Of a stretch of 64,000 bases of DNA, positions 22,399 to 32,337 are shown one piece after another. Source of the stretch: Xenoacremonium recifei (Eukaryota > Ascomycota > Sordariomycetes > Hypocreales > Nectriaceae); contig WOFQ01000075.1 in NCBI GenBank assembly GCA_012184525.1, positions 42,996-106,995 on the forward strand, in the 5' to 3' direction. Position numbers and translations under genes: made by a program. Each line of letters starts with the position of its first letter. The stretch's first letter is position 1. A model generated the notes under the pieces. It had not been told where the DNA came from. It made no database searches and worked only from the letters and a program-made list of their open reading frames with translations.

Positions 22399-22725
22399 TC
22401 CTCGACTTGGGTCATCTACGGGAGACGGACTTTAACCACAAGCATCAAGCTTGGATAAAGAACGTCGTGAAGAAGAGTCATTACCTGACATGTGAATTCT
22501 TGGTTGATTTTGATTTTGGAATGGCCGAATGCCGTTTTATCTGTCGTAAGAGCGCGCTCGCAGATTCATTTGTCTCGGGTCCTGCTGCTAACATCCATAA
22601 TAGGAACGATCGACAAGACCAAGATCATCAACGGATCAGAGGCCATTTGTCTGGACCAGGATGGGATGGCTATTGTCGAGCCTAAGGCATCGGAATTTTC
22701 CCGCGACCCTGGAGGTTCTGACTGA
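22372..22725 (+). pseudogene. Out-of-phase 3' remnant of the Hsp70-like gene
   Basis: From 22374 a frame in a different phase encodes SEKLILDLGHL, then a Lys/His/Trp-rich stretch and LTCEFLVDFDFGMAECRF. It continues over a good intron (22546-22603, donor GTAAGA, acceptor ATAG) to an exon ending at TGA 22723-22725. The alternating-hydrophobic beta-strand pattern fits the C-terminal part of fungal Hsp70-like proteins. Exon 8 ends in phase 0 while this segment needs phase 1, so a one- or two-base change near 22370-22400 would explain it. Confidence 0.55.
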
Positions 22726-23074
22726 GTATCCTGTCGCGCACGTTGGATGCCCATTTTGGTTGTCGTTTTGTTTTCAATTGTTAGTCTAGGTTCAATAGGG
22801 TCAATGCAAGAATTTTTTTTCGTGGAAAACCATCTCTGGCTGAACATTGTGAGCGTGTACATCCATTACACAACAAGAGTTGCCATAACAACAACTCGTC
22901 TTGTGATGTCAGCGCCTCGGAAAATCGGGCCGGCAAGCAACGAGAGAGCGTATCGAGTCTCTGAGCGAAATCGCTGTGAATTGCCTTCACCGCAGATGAT
23001 GACTGCGTTTGTCGATGAATCCAGGATCAGCTAATCAGTTTGGAGATTGGGTCAAGATGAATATCCCTGAAGCC
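22726..23074. other. Intergenic, nothing recognised
   Basis: About 350 bp between the Hsp70-like gene and the kinase fragment, with no supported gene or repeat. Confidence 0.5.
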
Positions 23075-23485
23075 TCACCTCGCCAAATCTGTTACTGTAT
23101 TAACTGACATATCCGTGGCGATATGGTCGATACACCGAAACTGAATGTAGGCGATTCCTGGAATCTTATCCATTAGGTAGACAGAAAGTGGTGGTGAGGA
23201 GCCGATTGTTCCATGGTAATCACAGGCAGTCACAAATCGAGGGTGAACCAATCGGGTGAGCTTGAGTATCTCTGACTCCAAGGCCGATTTCTGAGCTCGA
23301 AACTGGACAGCTTTGGACGAATCAGGGCCGCCGATGACTGTGTAGCTGAATTCGCCTTGAATAGGGACGGGTTCGACGAGCCCTCCGACAAGAGACTGGG
23401 CGAGCTTATCGCAGTCTCCCTGCGACACATCGGTCTGACGAAAGAATGTGTCGATGGTATCAGTAAGAGAATATAAGATGGCCAT
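23075..23485 (-). pseudogene. Aminoglycoside-phosphotransferase-like (APH) kinase fragment, 136 codons
   Basis: The frame begins at ATG 23483-23485 and ends at 23075. It encodes the N-terminal lobe pattern of fungal APH-family kinase-like proteins: LYSLTDTIDTFF, an ATP-lobe strand with VVQFR-like spacing (VQFRAQKSALESEILKL), VTACDYHGTIG, and a hinge-like VYLMDKIPGIAYI. It stops before the catalytic loop and the metal-binding DxD region, and no continuation appears downstream on the same strand. It is therefore most likely a decayed or truncated copy. No intron rescuing the C-lobe was found in the next few hundred bases. Confidence 0.5.
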
Positions 23486-24102
23486 TCTAGCGCAACTCCA
23501 ACAGTGGTTGAAAAGCACTGGTGTAGTTGTGGGAGAGAATTTCTGAAGCCCAATGTTACCTTGGGCAGCAATGATTCCTCACACCTGATATTGCCTATAC
23601 TTACTGCCGATGTTTCTCCGGTGCATGAGTGAGATCCTCCGGAGCTCGACGCAAGTTACGTATTCACCAAACAACAATGCGATGGATCTAGAAAGCATAA
23701 AGAAATTAATCTCAGAATATGGCGCTTTTTATTCTCAAGACGCCGAAATCGGAAAGCTGGTTGGTACATTGCGAACAACGGCTACCCATTCCAAACTGAG
23801 GACGGCCTGAATTTTCTGCAAATAATTCTTGCGGACGAGGTGACTCCAACCATCCATCTCCGAAAATGATTCGATGATCCCGTGGGCCGAATTACCAGTG
23901 CAGTCCTCCTTCTTTGAACCACAATCACGGTTTATTTGTTGCACGGCAACTCTCTCTCAGCCTTTTATTTTGCAAGATAAATAGTTAAGTAGCAGCTAAA
24001 TCGCAGCGGCATGTTGAATACCGTCTTCCCTGTCATTGCAAACCCACCATTTTACCCCTTCGTACAACTACGAAATCGACTCAACGATAATTTGCGGAGG
24101 CC
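23486..24102. other. Intergenic, nothing recognised
   Basis: A short plus-strand frame (about 23664-23810, DLESIKKLISEYGAFY) looks protein-like but has no partner exon that I can identify. No repeats are seen. Confidence 0.4.
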
Positions 24103-25884
24103 CTACACCCCGATCCGAAGCTTGTTCGCTCTATTGGCAGTCTTCACGGTCCACTTCCCCAGGCCTTGTCTGTGCCCGATCATAGATGCAAGTATAGGAG
24201 GCGCACAATTGTCCCAACTCTTCCAGCCCTCGTCCAGAAGGATGTTGCCGCCCATATAGATGGCCACAGACAAGAATGGCCCGACGACCGGGATCAAGTC
24301 TGCCGCGACGGCAAGCATCTGAACCGCAAAGCTGGCGAGCTGCTCCCAGAACGATTTCTCGGCCGGAACATATTGCATGTCGAGCCCGAACTCGCCCTTG
24401 ACAATCTTGGTGTAGTTGATGGCCTTGTTCATGCTGAACTCGAAATTGTATCCCTCAAGCACCGTGGACTTATCCGTCTTGATGTCTTCGGCGCCAAAGG
24501 CCAGTACAAGATTTTGCTCGTAGACGTCCAGCGGAACAGGCCCGCCCTCTTCGTCATATGAGCGCGGCTGCCGGAAGCCAGTTGGGATCGCCAGCAGAGT
24601 CTGCAGAGCCTTGACGTCAAATCGCAGGGTGACCTGAGGATGAATGTCGAAGCCCCATTCTGTAGTCGTCTGGAAAGAGATCTTTCCGGCCATCAGGGCA
24701 TCAGGATCGTCGTCCGGGGAGGTCATGATGGCTGTCAAGGGGCACACAAATTCATCCTGCGCAGGGCTTGTCTCCTTTTCTGAGTACTTCACCTTCTTCA
24801 TGGTGGCCACCCCATCACTGAACCAGCCGGGCTCGAAACGGTTGTATACGAACGGAGTGGGCTTTGGATCCTCGGCTCTCCCACGTCTCCTGTCTATCAT
24901 GTGGCCGACTATACTCTCAACTTGGTGCTGAGCGTCATCCATAATCTTGCGCAAGTGGGACTCTTGTTCATTGAGCTTCCCTTTGACTTTTGCTATTTCC
25001 ATCCGATCGTGATCGTGGGTCCTCGTCAGATTGTTCTTGATAGCAAAGTCCTTCATCTTCTGCAACCGGTCCTCTTGCTCCTTTGCAGCCGGGACCTTCT
25101 GACTGGAGGCCAACCACGAATCCATCATCTTCTTGCACTTTTGCGTCTGGGCATCCTCCTCCTGGAAGAAGTCTGAGTCCTTGCTTGTGCCGTCAAGGTC
25201 GGCGCTGTACGCGGGAGTGTCTCGTAGGTAGGGGTGAAGATACAGGCCCTTCAGCTCCTCCGCCTGGCCGTCAACTGTCCCGTACTTGGCTGCGTCCGCC
25301 TTCTCGACGGAGATGAGCGTCTTGTCAGGACCAATGGACAAGCGGGCCTTCTCAATCTCAAACTTCAGGTTCTCGTGGTACACCTCTGGCATAATGTCCA
25401 GGCTGTACGGACGTGCAAAGGGGATGTCGAGGTTGCGGTGCTTGAAGTCCAGCCGGACATACGTGCATAGGTCCCGATACGGCGGCGGCGCTAGTGGGCA
25501 GATGGGAAAGTAGATGCCACGGATGGGAAACGTCATGTCCGTCCAGAAGTATCGCTCTTCGCCTCGTGGCATGGGGATGGGCAGTAAGCCCGCCTCGGTC
25601 GGCTTCCCGTGCTTGTCCCAGTCGGCGCAGATGCGACGGATTCGGGAGATCTTGTGTGCATCACGGCCGTACATGACGGACCACTGGTAGTAGGGGAAGT
25701 TGTCGTTACGTTCGTCGTAGCGCGGATGAGTCCAGTTGGCCGGCCGCAGTTCGGGACTGCAGTGATTGAGGCCGATGTCGACAAGCAGGTGGCTAGTGAA
25801 CTGCGTAACATCATGAGGGTCGAATTCAGATGTCTTGAGGCTGTTGAGGCTGAGGTATGCGATGCCTTCTGGAGCTGCAGACAT
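24103..25884 (-). CDS. Orphan 593-aa protein with a C-terminal hydrophobic hairpin
   Basis: Single exon, ATG 25882-25884, no signal peptide. Residues 1-180 are rich in aromatic and Pro residues (PYYQWSVMYGRDAHKI, GIYFPICPLAPPPYRD). Residues 200-330 are a charged helical/coiled-coil region (EIAKVKGKLNEQESHLRKIM). Residues 340-520 look beta-rich (FDIHPQVTLRFDV, NFEFSMNKAINYT). The end has a hydrophobic segment with a central Pro-Gly turn (VAADLIPVVGPFLSVAIYM, about 545-565), then a Trp/Lys tail. Hydrophobic segments with an IPxxGP core occur in membrane-inserting or polymorphic-effector proteins, but that likeness is weak evidence. I do not recognise a family. The long intronless frame is intact and codon use is ordinary. 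Confidence 0.75.
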   Translation of the reverse strand: MSAAPEGIAYLSLNSLKTSEFDPHDVTQFTSHLLVDIGLNHCSPELRPANWTHPRYDERNDNFPYYQWSVMYGRDAHKISRIRRICADWDKHGKPTEAGLLPIPMPRGEERYFWTDMTFPIRGIYFPICPLAPPPYRDLCTYVRLDFKHRNLDIPFARPYSLDIMPEVYHENLKFEIEKARLSIGPDKTLISVEKADAAKYGTVDGQAEELKGLYLHPYLRDTPAYSADLDGTSKDSDFFQEEDAQTQKCKKMMDSWLASSQKVPAAKEQEDRLQKMKDFAIKNNLTRTHDHDRMEIAKVKGKLNEQESHLRKIMDDAQHQVESIVGHMIDRRRGRAEDPKPTPFVYNRFEPGWFSDGVATMKKVKYSEKETSPAQDEFVCPLTAIMTSPDDDPDALMAGKISFQTTTEWGFDIHPQVTLRFDVKALQTLLAIPTGFRQPRSYDEEGGPVPLDVYEQNLVLAFGAEDIKTDKSTVLEGYNFEFSMNKAINYTKIVKGEFGLDMQYVPAEKSFWEQLASFAVQMLAVAADLIPVVGPFLSVAIYMGGNILLDEGWKSWDNCAPPILASMIGHRQGLGKWTVKTANRANKLRIGV

Positions 25885-27375
25885 GGTGAACTTGGCTTGG
25901 GTGGAACCGTGGAAGTGTCTTAGGGAAGTGATTTTTATAAGAAGAGTTGCGTAGGTTTGATCTGCCTCCCGCTTGTCTCCGCGATGGCCAGTACCTTCAT
26001 ATATAGACTTACCGGCTGTCAGAGATCGAGGGGTCTGACGTAGTCTGCCCGTCTCGAGTTGTCCACGAAACCTGCTGGGAGGACCTGGCGCTGATCAATC
26101 GATGGTGCCGTTGATGCATATCGGCTTCTGCAGCCGCGGCATATACCAAATGACGTACTATTGCGTCTGGCTGCATGCAAGCTGTCGGCTGTACTGAATG
26201 GGGTTTCGCCAACGATGACTCGGCCGGATTGTGCAATCCGGCCGCTGACAGCTAATTGGAGACTCTGACGTGAAATTGGGCGAAGTTCCAAATGCCTGCA
26301 ACAATCCACGGAGAGAGTAGTACAGCCTGTGGATAAGAATTAAGTCAGGACCCATGATATTGACAATGTCATGTTGAGTACAAGATAGAAGATGTCTACA
26401 CTCGCGAGAGGGGTGGATCAGGCGTTTTTCAGGAAGCTCCGAGAACATTGACGTGATTAAGGAGGCCGAACGAATCAAAGATTATACCCGGGACGATCCG
26501 TTAGTCTCAACTCGGTCCTTGTTCTCTCTTGTAAGGTCCTTGCTTCTTCGTTCCGTCATTGTCTCATGCATAGTATTGATAGTCTGACAGAAGGGTTGGG
26601 GTTTTTGCCGCTTCCCGGAGACCTTACCGACTTTTATTGGCAAGAGACTCTGCTGGAATCCACGCATGTCTCACATTTGGAAGTCCTAGCTCCCACTTGC
26701 TGGTGATCTTTCGCCCAATAGTCTGGAAATTAGGTTCGACAGCGGCCAGATGTCACTGTCCGATTTGGCAGACTGTGCCGTTCCGAGACGGAGAGGATAT
26801 GGCTAAGCATAACATTGATCAGCTCGATCTACCTGCGTAGTAACCGTATTTGCTAGTTATCTCTGCACTCTCTTTCTTAGAATAGACTTTGAGGCACGGT
26901 TCTGGCACACTCACCTCCGCATCAATATCACATCTTAGAGCTTCGTCAACCGTACAGTGGCGTGCAATTAGTTTGCATCTGAGAGTAAGGAAACTATTTA
27001 TACTTGACTTGACGATACTCTAGGCCGTATATTAAGCCAATTCTGGATAGCATCAATACATGAGTGAAAGAAAAAAACGGACTGAGCATTTTAAGCAAGG
27101 CGTATAGAGTGGTCATGTGTCCGATTCCTGAACCTTTTGCCCAAAAACTCGTAGGCATCTGTGCAGAAACCGCCGTTGGCCCCCAATGAGAGCGCGCTGT
27201 TTCGCGCAAAGTGCACTTTCAACGAGAGCCAATCAGTTATGTAGAGCTCAGCCTCACCGCGTCGGGGCACAGCCAACATGAAGATTTTTTCCAATTGCTC
27301 TTCTCCCACCTCAACAATTCTAACAACGCGGCCTCGTCCATCGCCATTTACGGACAAGCAAAGTTTGTGTACGCA
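25885..27375. promoter_or_regulatory. Divergent intergenic region with an 11-bp-stem hairpin
   Basis: About 1.5 kb between the minus-strand 593-aa gene and the plus-strand ankyrin gene. No convincing coding frame lies here. At 26221-26244 there is a perfect inverted repeat with 11-bp arms around a TG centre (cggccggattg / caatccggccg). Confidence 0.5.
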
Positions 27376-30300
27376 ATGGAGATTGTCGGTGCCGGTGCGA
27401 GCGTCCTCACGTTTGTGACGGTCGGCCTCAGCACCGCACAAATCGTCTACGAGACGCTCTCCGCAGTGAGGGACGGCCCTCGCAACGTTGCAAAAGCTTC
27501 GGATGCTATACTACGACTGCGCTCGCTGCTAGAACGAATCAAACAACTCCCGTTGACAGGAATGGAAGCAGGCCTGCTGAATGACATTCAACGATGCATC
27601 GCCGATCTCGACTCCTTCGCCACCAAGCTGGTCAAATTGCAAATGAGACCGGATGAGCGTGCAGCCGGCAAGGTTTGGAGAAGGTTACGGGCTTTCGTCA
27701 ATAAGAAAGATTTAGACGATATCAGCACCACCATTTCGCAGCACTGTTCCCATATCGACCTTCATTTGGGAGCTATTACGAGGTAGGTCAGCTATCTAGC
27801 CCATTTCATGCGTCAATGCTAATAAGGCTAATACAAGCGGGACAACGCTCGAGATAAACCGTCAAGTCATACAATCGATTGAAACCCTTCGAAAATTCGA
27901 GCAAACGTATACGGACGAGTCGAACCTTATGTCGAGCCAACAGGATGATCTGCAGACAACAATGGTAACACATCTGGAAAAACACGAGTCCTTGATTCAT
28001 GCTTCACAGCAATCATTCGAAGGCATAGCAAAATCTACGATTTCTCGTTTGGAGGACCAAGAGACGAAGTTCCTGCAGAGTGCCTCTGCCATCTCTTGCT
28101 CGGGAGAAGAGATCAATACACGCCTCGAGGCGATAGAAACTGCAGTCAGGAACCAGTCCTCGATCCCGAACACCCAGGCCTCAGACATGAAAGACATGCT
28201 ATCCCAAATTCTCCAACGTCTCGACCTCAGCCAGACTGCTCACAAAGCATCCGGTATTATTGGGGAAATCCAAGAAGACGGATCATTGTCAACCGATGGG
28301 GAACCCAGAGCAGGAGCTCCAGATGACCAGCAATACGCTATGCACCGAAGGCTGTTTGACATTATCTCAAGGCTGAGCCAACTAGTTCAAGAGAAGCAAC
28401 AAGAATTCGACGTCTTCAACGACGACAGTGAGCACGATTGCCAGTCTATTATTGATGACATCACCTACATCTTGGACGCGGCCAGACACAAAGCAACCAC
28501 TGTGAGCTCATCAGCGGAAGTGTGCGAAGAGTGTAAATCAAAGGCGAGAACATCGTGCCGGGGATTTAAACAGTTCAGTAAACGCTTTGGAACCTACAAA
28601 CTTGTCTTGAACTCTGATGGTAGGACCCTAGTCATTGCTTCTCCCCATTGTAATATTTCACCGGTTGACTGAACCAAGCTCCGGCAAATCTAACCGCGCC
28701 TGGTCAAACAAAAAGACCGCGTAGGCTCGTGGACCAGGAGTTCTCAATCTACGAAATTGGGCCTACACTAGGCACTATTTCGTACCGAAGAACGAGAAGA
28801 GCGAGAGTATGCAGCTGCAACTTGGCAGAGTGCTCTTGCGGCGATGAGCCAGCATTAAATATGACAGAAAGGCAGAAGCCAGCACACGATGAAGACCATA
28901 TAACAGTTGTTTTCATGCCACAGAATAGGCAGAAGCATCATATGATTGTGGCTTCTCAACTTGACTCTCGGGACAGGCAGAGCGGAGCCTTTTCATCCAT
29001 ATCATATCTGGCAATCAACAGGATATTACCACGGTATTCCACAATGTTTTTCCTCGTGAAGCAGGGAAACCTCCAAGCACTGCGTGAGATGCTTCAAAAT
29101 GGCGATGCTTCACTACGCGATCATGATGAAGGTGGGTGTTCGCTGCTATTTGTAAGTTCCCCTCAAATAATATACTGCGCTATAATTATGTATTAATTAA
29201 GCATGCACGAGCAGTATGCAACCTCGCAGCCCCAAGTATGCAAGTTCCTTCTTGACAATGGTCTCGATGTGCATCATGTCGGCACGATAGATGGTATTTT
29301 CGAGTAATGTTCTACACCCTGTACTTCGGGCTTTGGAGCTCAACTAGCTGTAGAACTCCTCTCCAAAAGGAGATTGGCGATTACCATATGTCTAGTGATG
29401 AGTTGTTCCGGGTAAACGAATGCAGAGAGATGCTCTTATCGGCAGGAGCAGACCCTCTAAGAAGTGAGGACGAAGAAAATGATGAGTTCCTAAGCAATTT
29501 AGCTTCAGGGAGACAGGTTGGTGTACATTGAAATAGGTGTTTGCACCTATAATTGATGAACTTGAGATAACCTATGGAGGCAGGGCTGTGCAGAATTTGC
29601 CCGACGAGCGATCTTCCATGGGTCCATTTCATGGATGGATATTCTTAACTTCCGTGATAAATTTGGAAGAACTCTCCTTCACATAGGCTGTGAAAACATG
29701 GATGAAGGATCCACACTCGAGAATATTACTGGAATCCTAGGCCTCGGCTTTGAGGTCGATGTCCGTGACGAGGACGGGGAAACACCTCTTATCACCTTCA
29801 TGGAGAATTCGGGCTATCCTTATACTGCGCCATGGGGCGTTATGGAACAGCAGATCATTAACTTCCTTCTCGAGAATGGGGCAGATCCTAATGCTACATC
29901 CTCTTTTGGGACGACAGCCTCACACGCAGCTTACGAAGATGCTCATATTTGTCATTTAGGAAGTTATCGTGGAGACCTTTGGGACTCTGCTCTAGCCATA
30001 AACGGCTATGATATCTCTGCGCTTCGTGCTGGACACCCAAGAAAGGCAAAATATACCCAAACATACTGCAGACACGATTTCGAGTTGCTTTGGCAAGGGA
30101 GAGAAGACCGCTGTCCATATTGGAATGATGCACCATGGCCAGCCACCTGTCAAGATTATGAAGAGGATGAGGACTGGGAAACTGAGGACGACGAACAATC
30201 TATATGTCAAGAACAGAGCGCAGGTATCAACGATGACGGAGGTGAGGGATATGTGAGTTCTTGCCGGCATTGCGTTGGGATCTATTATGCACGTCAAGTT

Positions 30301-30627
30301 GAGAGCGAGGAAGACGACACGGATACATTGATTAGAGAGCACGGTACTGAATGTGATGCTATGGAGAGCGATGAGGATTTTCATCCCGGGAGTGATAATT
30401 CTGGTGGAGGAATCAAGGCAGAAGCTAGCGTTGATGAGCATCAGATGATGACAACAGGAGACGGATGTTCTGGTATGCGGGCAGTGGAGGCGACTACAGG
30501 ACTAGAGTTGGGGAAAGGCAGGAGAAGTTGTACATCAAGCGATGAAGATGAGGATAGCGCCAGAGCTTTCATGGATCTAGCGATGCTATCCATGCCAGAG
30601 TTTGATAATCCTTGGCTAGATTCTTAA
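27376..30627 (+). CDS. Fungal N-terminal helical domain + coiled coil + ankyrin-repeat protein, frame disrupted
   Basis: Exons are 27376-27782, 27838-28619, 28679-29151, 29215-about 29304, about 29353-29516 and 29584-30627. The start is MEIVGAGASVLTFVTVGLS, the amphipathic helix typical of fungal N-terminal (HeLo-like) domains of NLR-type proteins. Helical and coiled-coil segments follow (about 140-260), then a Cys-rich patch (VCEECKSKART; CSCNLAECSCGDE). Ankyrin-like repeats come next (FFLVKQGNLQALREMLQNGD; CREMLLSAGADP; GRTLLHIGCEN; FLLENGADPNAT), and an acidic tail closes the protein. No NACHT or NB-ARC separates the domains. Exon 4 runs into TAA at 29305-29307, and I found no in-phase intron joining it to the next ankyrin exon. 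As written, translation would stop at about residue 584. Either the gene is broken there or one exon is unresolved. Confidence 0.65.
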
Positions 30628-32337
30628 GTATCAAATGTTAACTCGATCTATACTTCAATTATGAGAGATACTTTGTGAAAAGTTCTGCTGAGAGATGAAG
30701 GAAAGCATGGCCTGGCCTAGTGTACGCCTCCCCGAAAACCTATGGGCTTGAGCTGCTTGGCACAGCTATTACTTTCGATGTAGACTGCCCCTATCCAACC
30801 ACATCTAGAGGACACCAGATGACTGCCCGCGCTCCTATCTCCCTCACCGAGATGGCCTCGATTTTGTGGCATGCCTAGAGATCCAATTAAGTAAACCATT
30901 TTGCAGTGTTACGTTGACTCATGGTCAGGCGGGCGAGCGGTGGTGTCACGTTGGGTCATTCGGAAGCCGGGATGTGATGACCAAGCCATTGTGTACGACG
31001 TGGATGATAGTTGATATGGCTGTGTAGGCCATTCGAGACTCGTACAGTTGGTCTATTTGCTATGGCTATGTATATCTAGGATCACTCTTTTTGTCGTGCT
31101 CTCCGTGGTCGGCCATGTGCTTTCCACTATACACGGTAGTAGGGGGTCTCGCGTACAGGGCAGGAGAGCGCTCATCGGTTTATCGTTGAGGAATGGTGCC
31201 TGCATTGCTTTCTGCAAGACAGGATCGTGCCTCGGGCCCATATGATTACGGCAGAGATGGCGATCGTATTTTAGTTTGTTGAAGGTTAGATGCCCAAGAC
31301 GAAGGTCGGTTTTGGTCATCGTCATATCGCATGCAATGCCGTATCAAAGCAAATGCCCAACGGATCTATAAGGAATAAAGGACTTCAATGCTCAAGGGTC
31401 TCGGCTAGCCAAACATTAGAACCGACTCCAAGCCCCAGCTTGGCGACCGTGTTGAATCTCCCGTCCCTCCCCGGGCTGTCGTTGGATGGATGGCGTTGAA
31501 AAGAAGCGACGTCGGAAATTTGCCATCACCCCGGAATGCCGACGACACGAAACCCGCAGAAGACGGAGGCTGAAAGACCTAATGCGAGCTATGGAGGTTA
31601 TGTAGAGGATTTGAAGGTGTAAGTTATACAGCGGTACTGTTGCGCTGAGAAAAGCGCTGTGGTCGACTCTGTGTCTTGCCCATTGATCCCAGTATGACTT
31701 TGATTGACACAATTATATGCTTGCAAGTTTTGAGTGTCTTCATATACATGTTAAGTTTATTATGGAATAAAATATCACTTCAGCGCGTTTTCTTATTAGA
31801 ACCCGAGTTGGTATCCAAGTCCACCATTCCAGGCTCCGTCCGCATAAAGATTCATAATGTCTAACTCCGCCTTCCACCCTCCTACCAAGGTATTAACCCG
31901 CGTCTTTTTTTGTATTATTCTTTTTCATTTTTGTAAAATCCATGACCAACTGAATCATATTGCCGCAATTACCATGCCCGATAATTCGTTACCCGACCTT
32001 TCCGGCACTCGCGTTTGCCTCCGGCTGCGCGAATCCTCTTGCCGAAGACTCGTTCGCGGCCAAGTCTTCGGCGTATGACTCTCCTTAGAGTCTCGTTATT
32101 TGTTGTAATTTTCCTCCTTTTTTGTGATGTAAAATGAGCGACGTAAAGAGTTAGGGGAGCTGCAAGCCCAATCTGCATTCAAGGAGCGTTCGTCGTCTTC
32201 AACAATGGTTGGGTCGCCTTGACCAATGTGATTATCCTTGCCGCCTTTAATGGTCATCTACACAGTCGTGGACCGCCCGTGATATTCGACTGTGTCATCT
32301 TTCACGGTCGCGAGTCTCCTGAGATGGTTGTTGGAGC
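30628..32337. other. Intergenic, 1.7 kb without a supported gene
   Basis: Short frames on both strands only. The right half is T-rich (about 31900-31940). Nothing recognisable as a transposon, RNA gene or promoter element is seen. Confidence 0.45.

Noticed and set aside
30628..32337. Possible RNA gene or transposon in the 1.7-kb gap
   Set aside because: I looked for terminal repeats, tRNA-like arms and long frames and found none that hold up.
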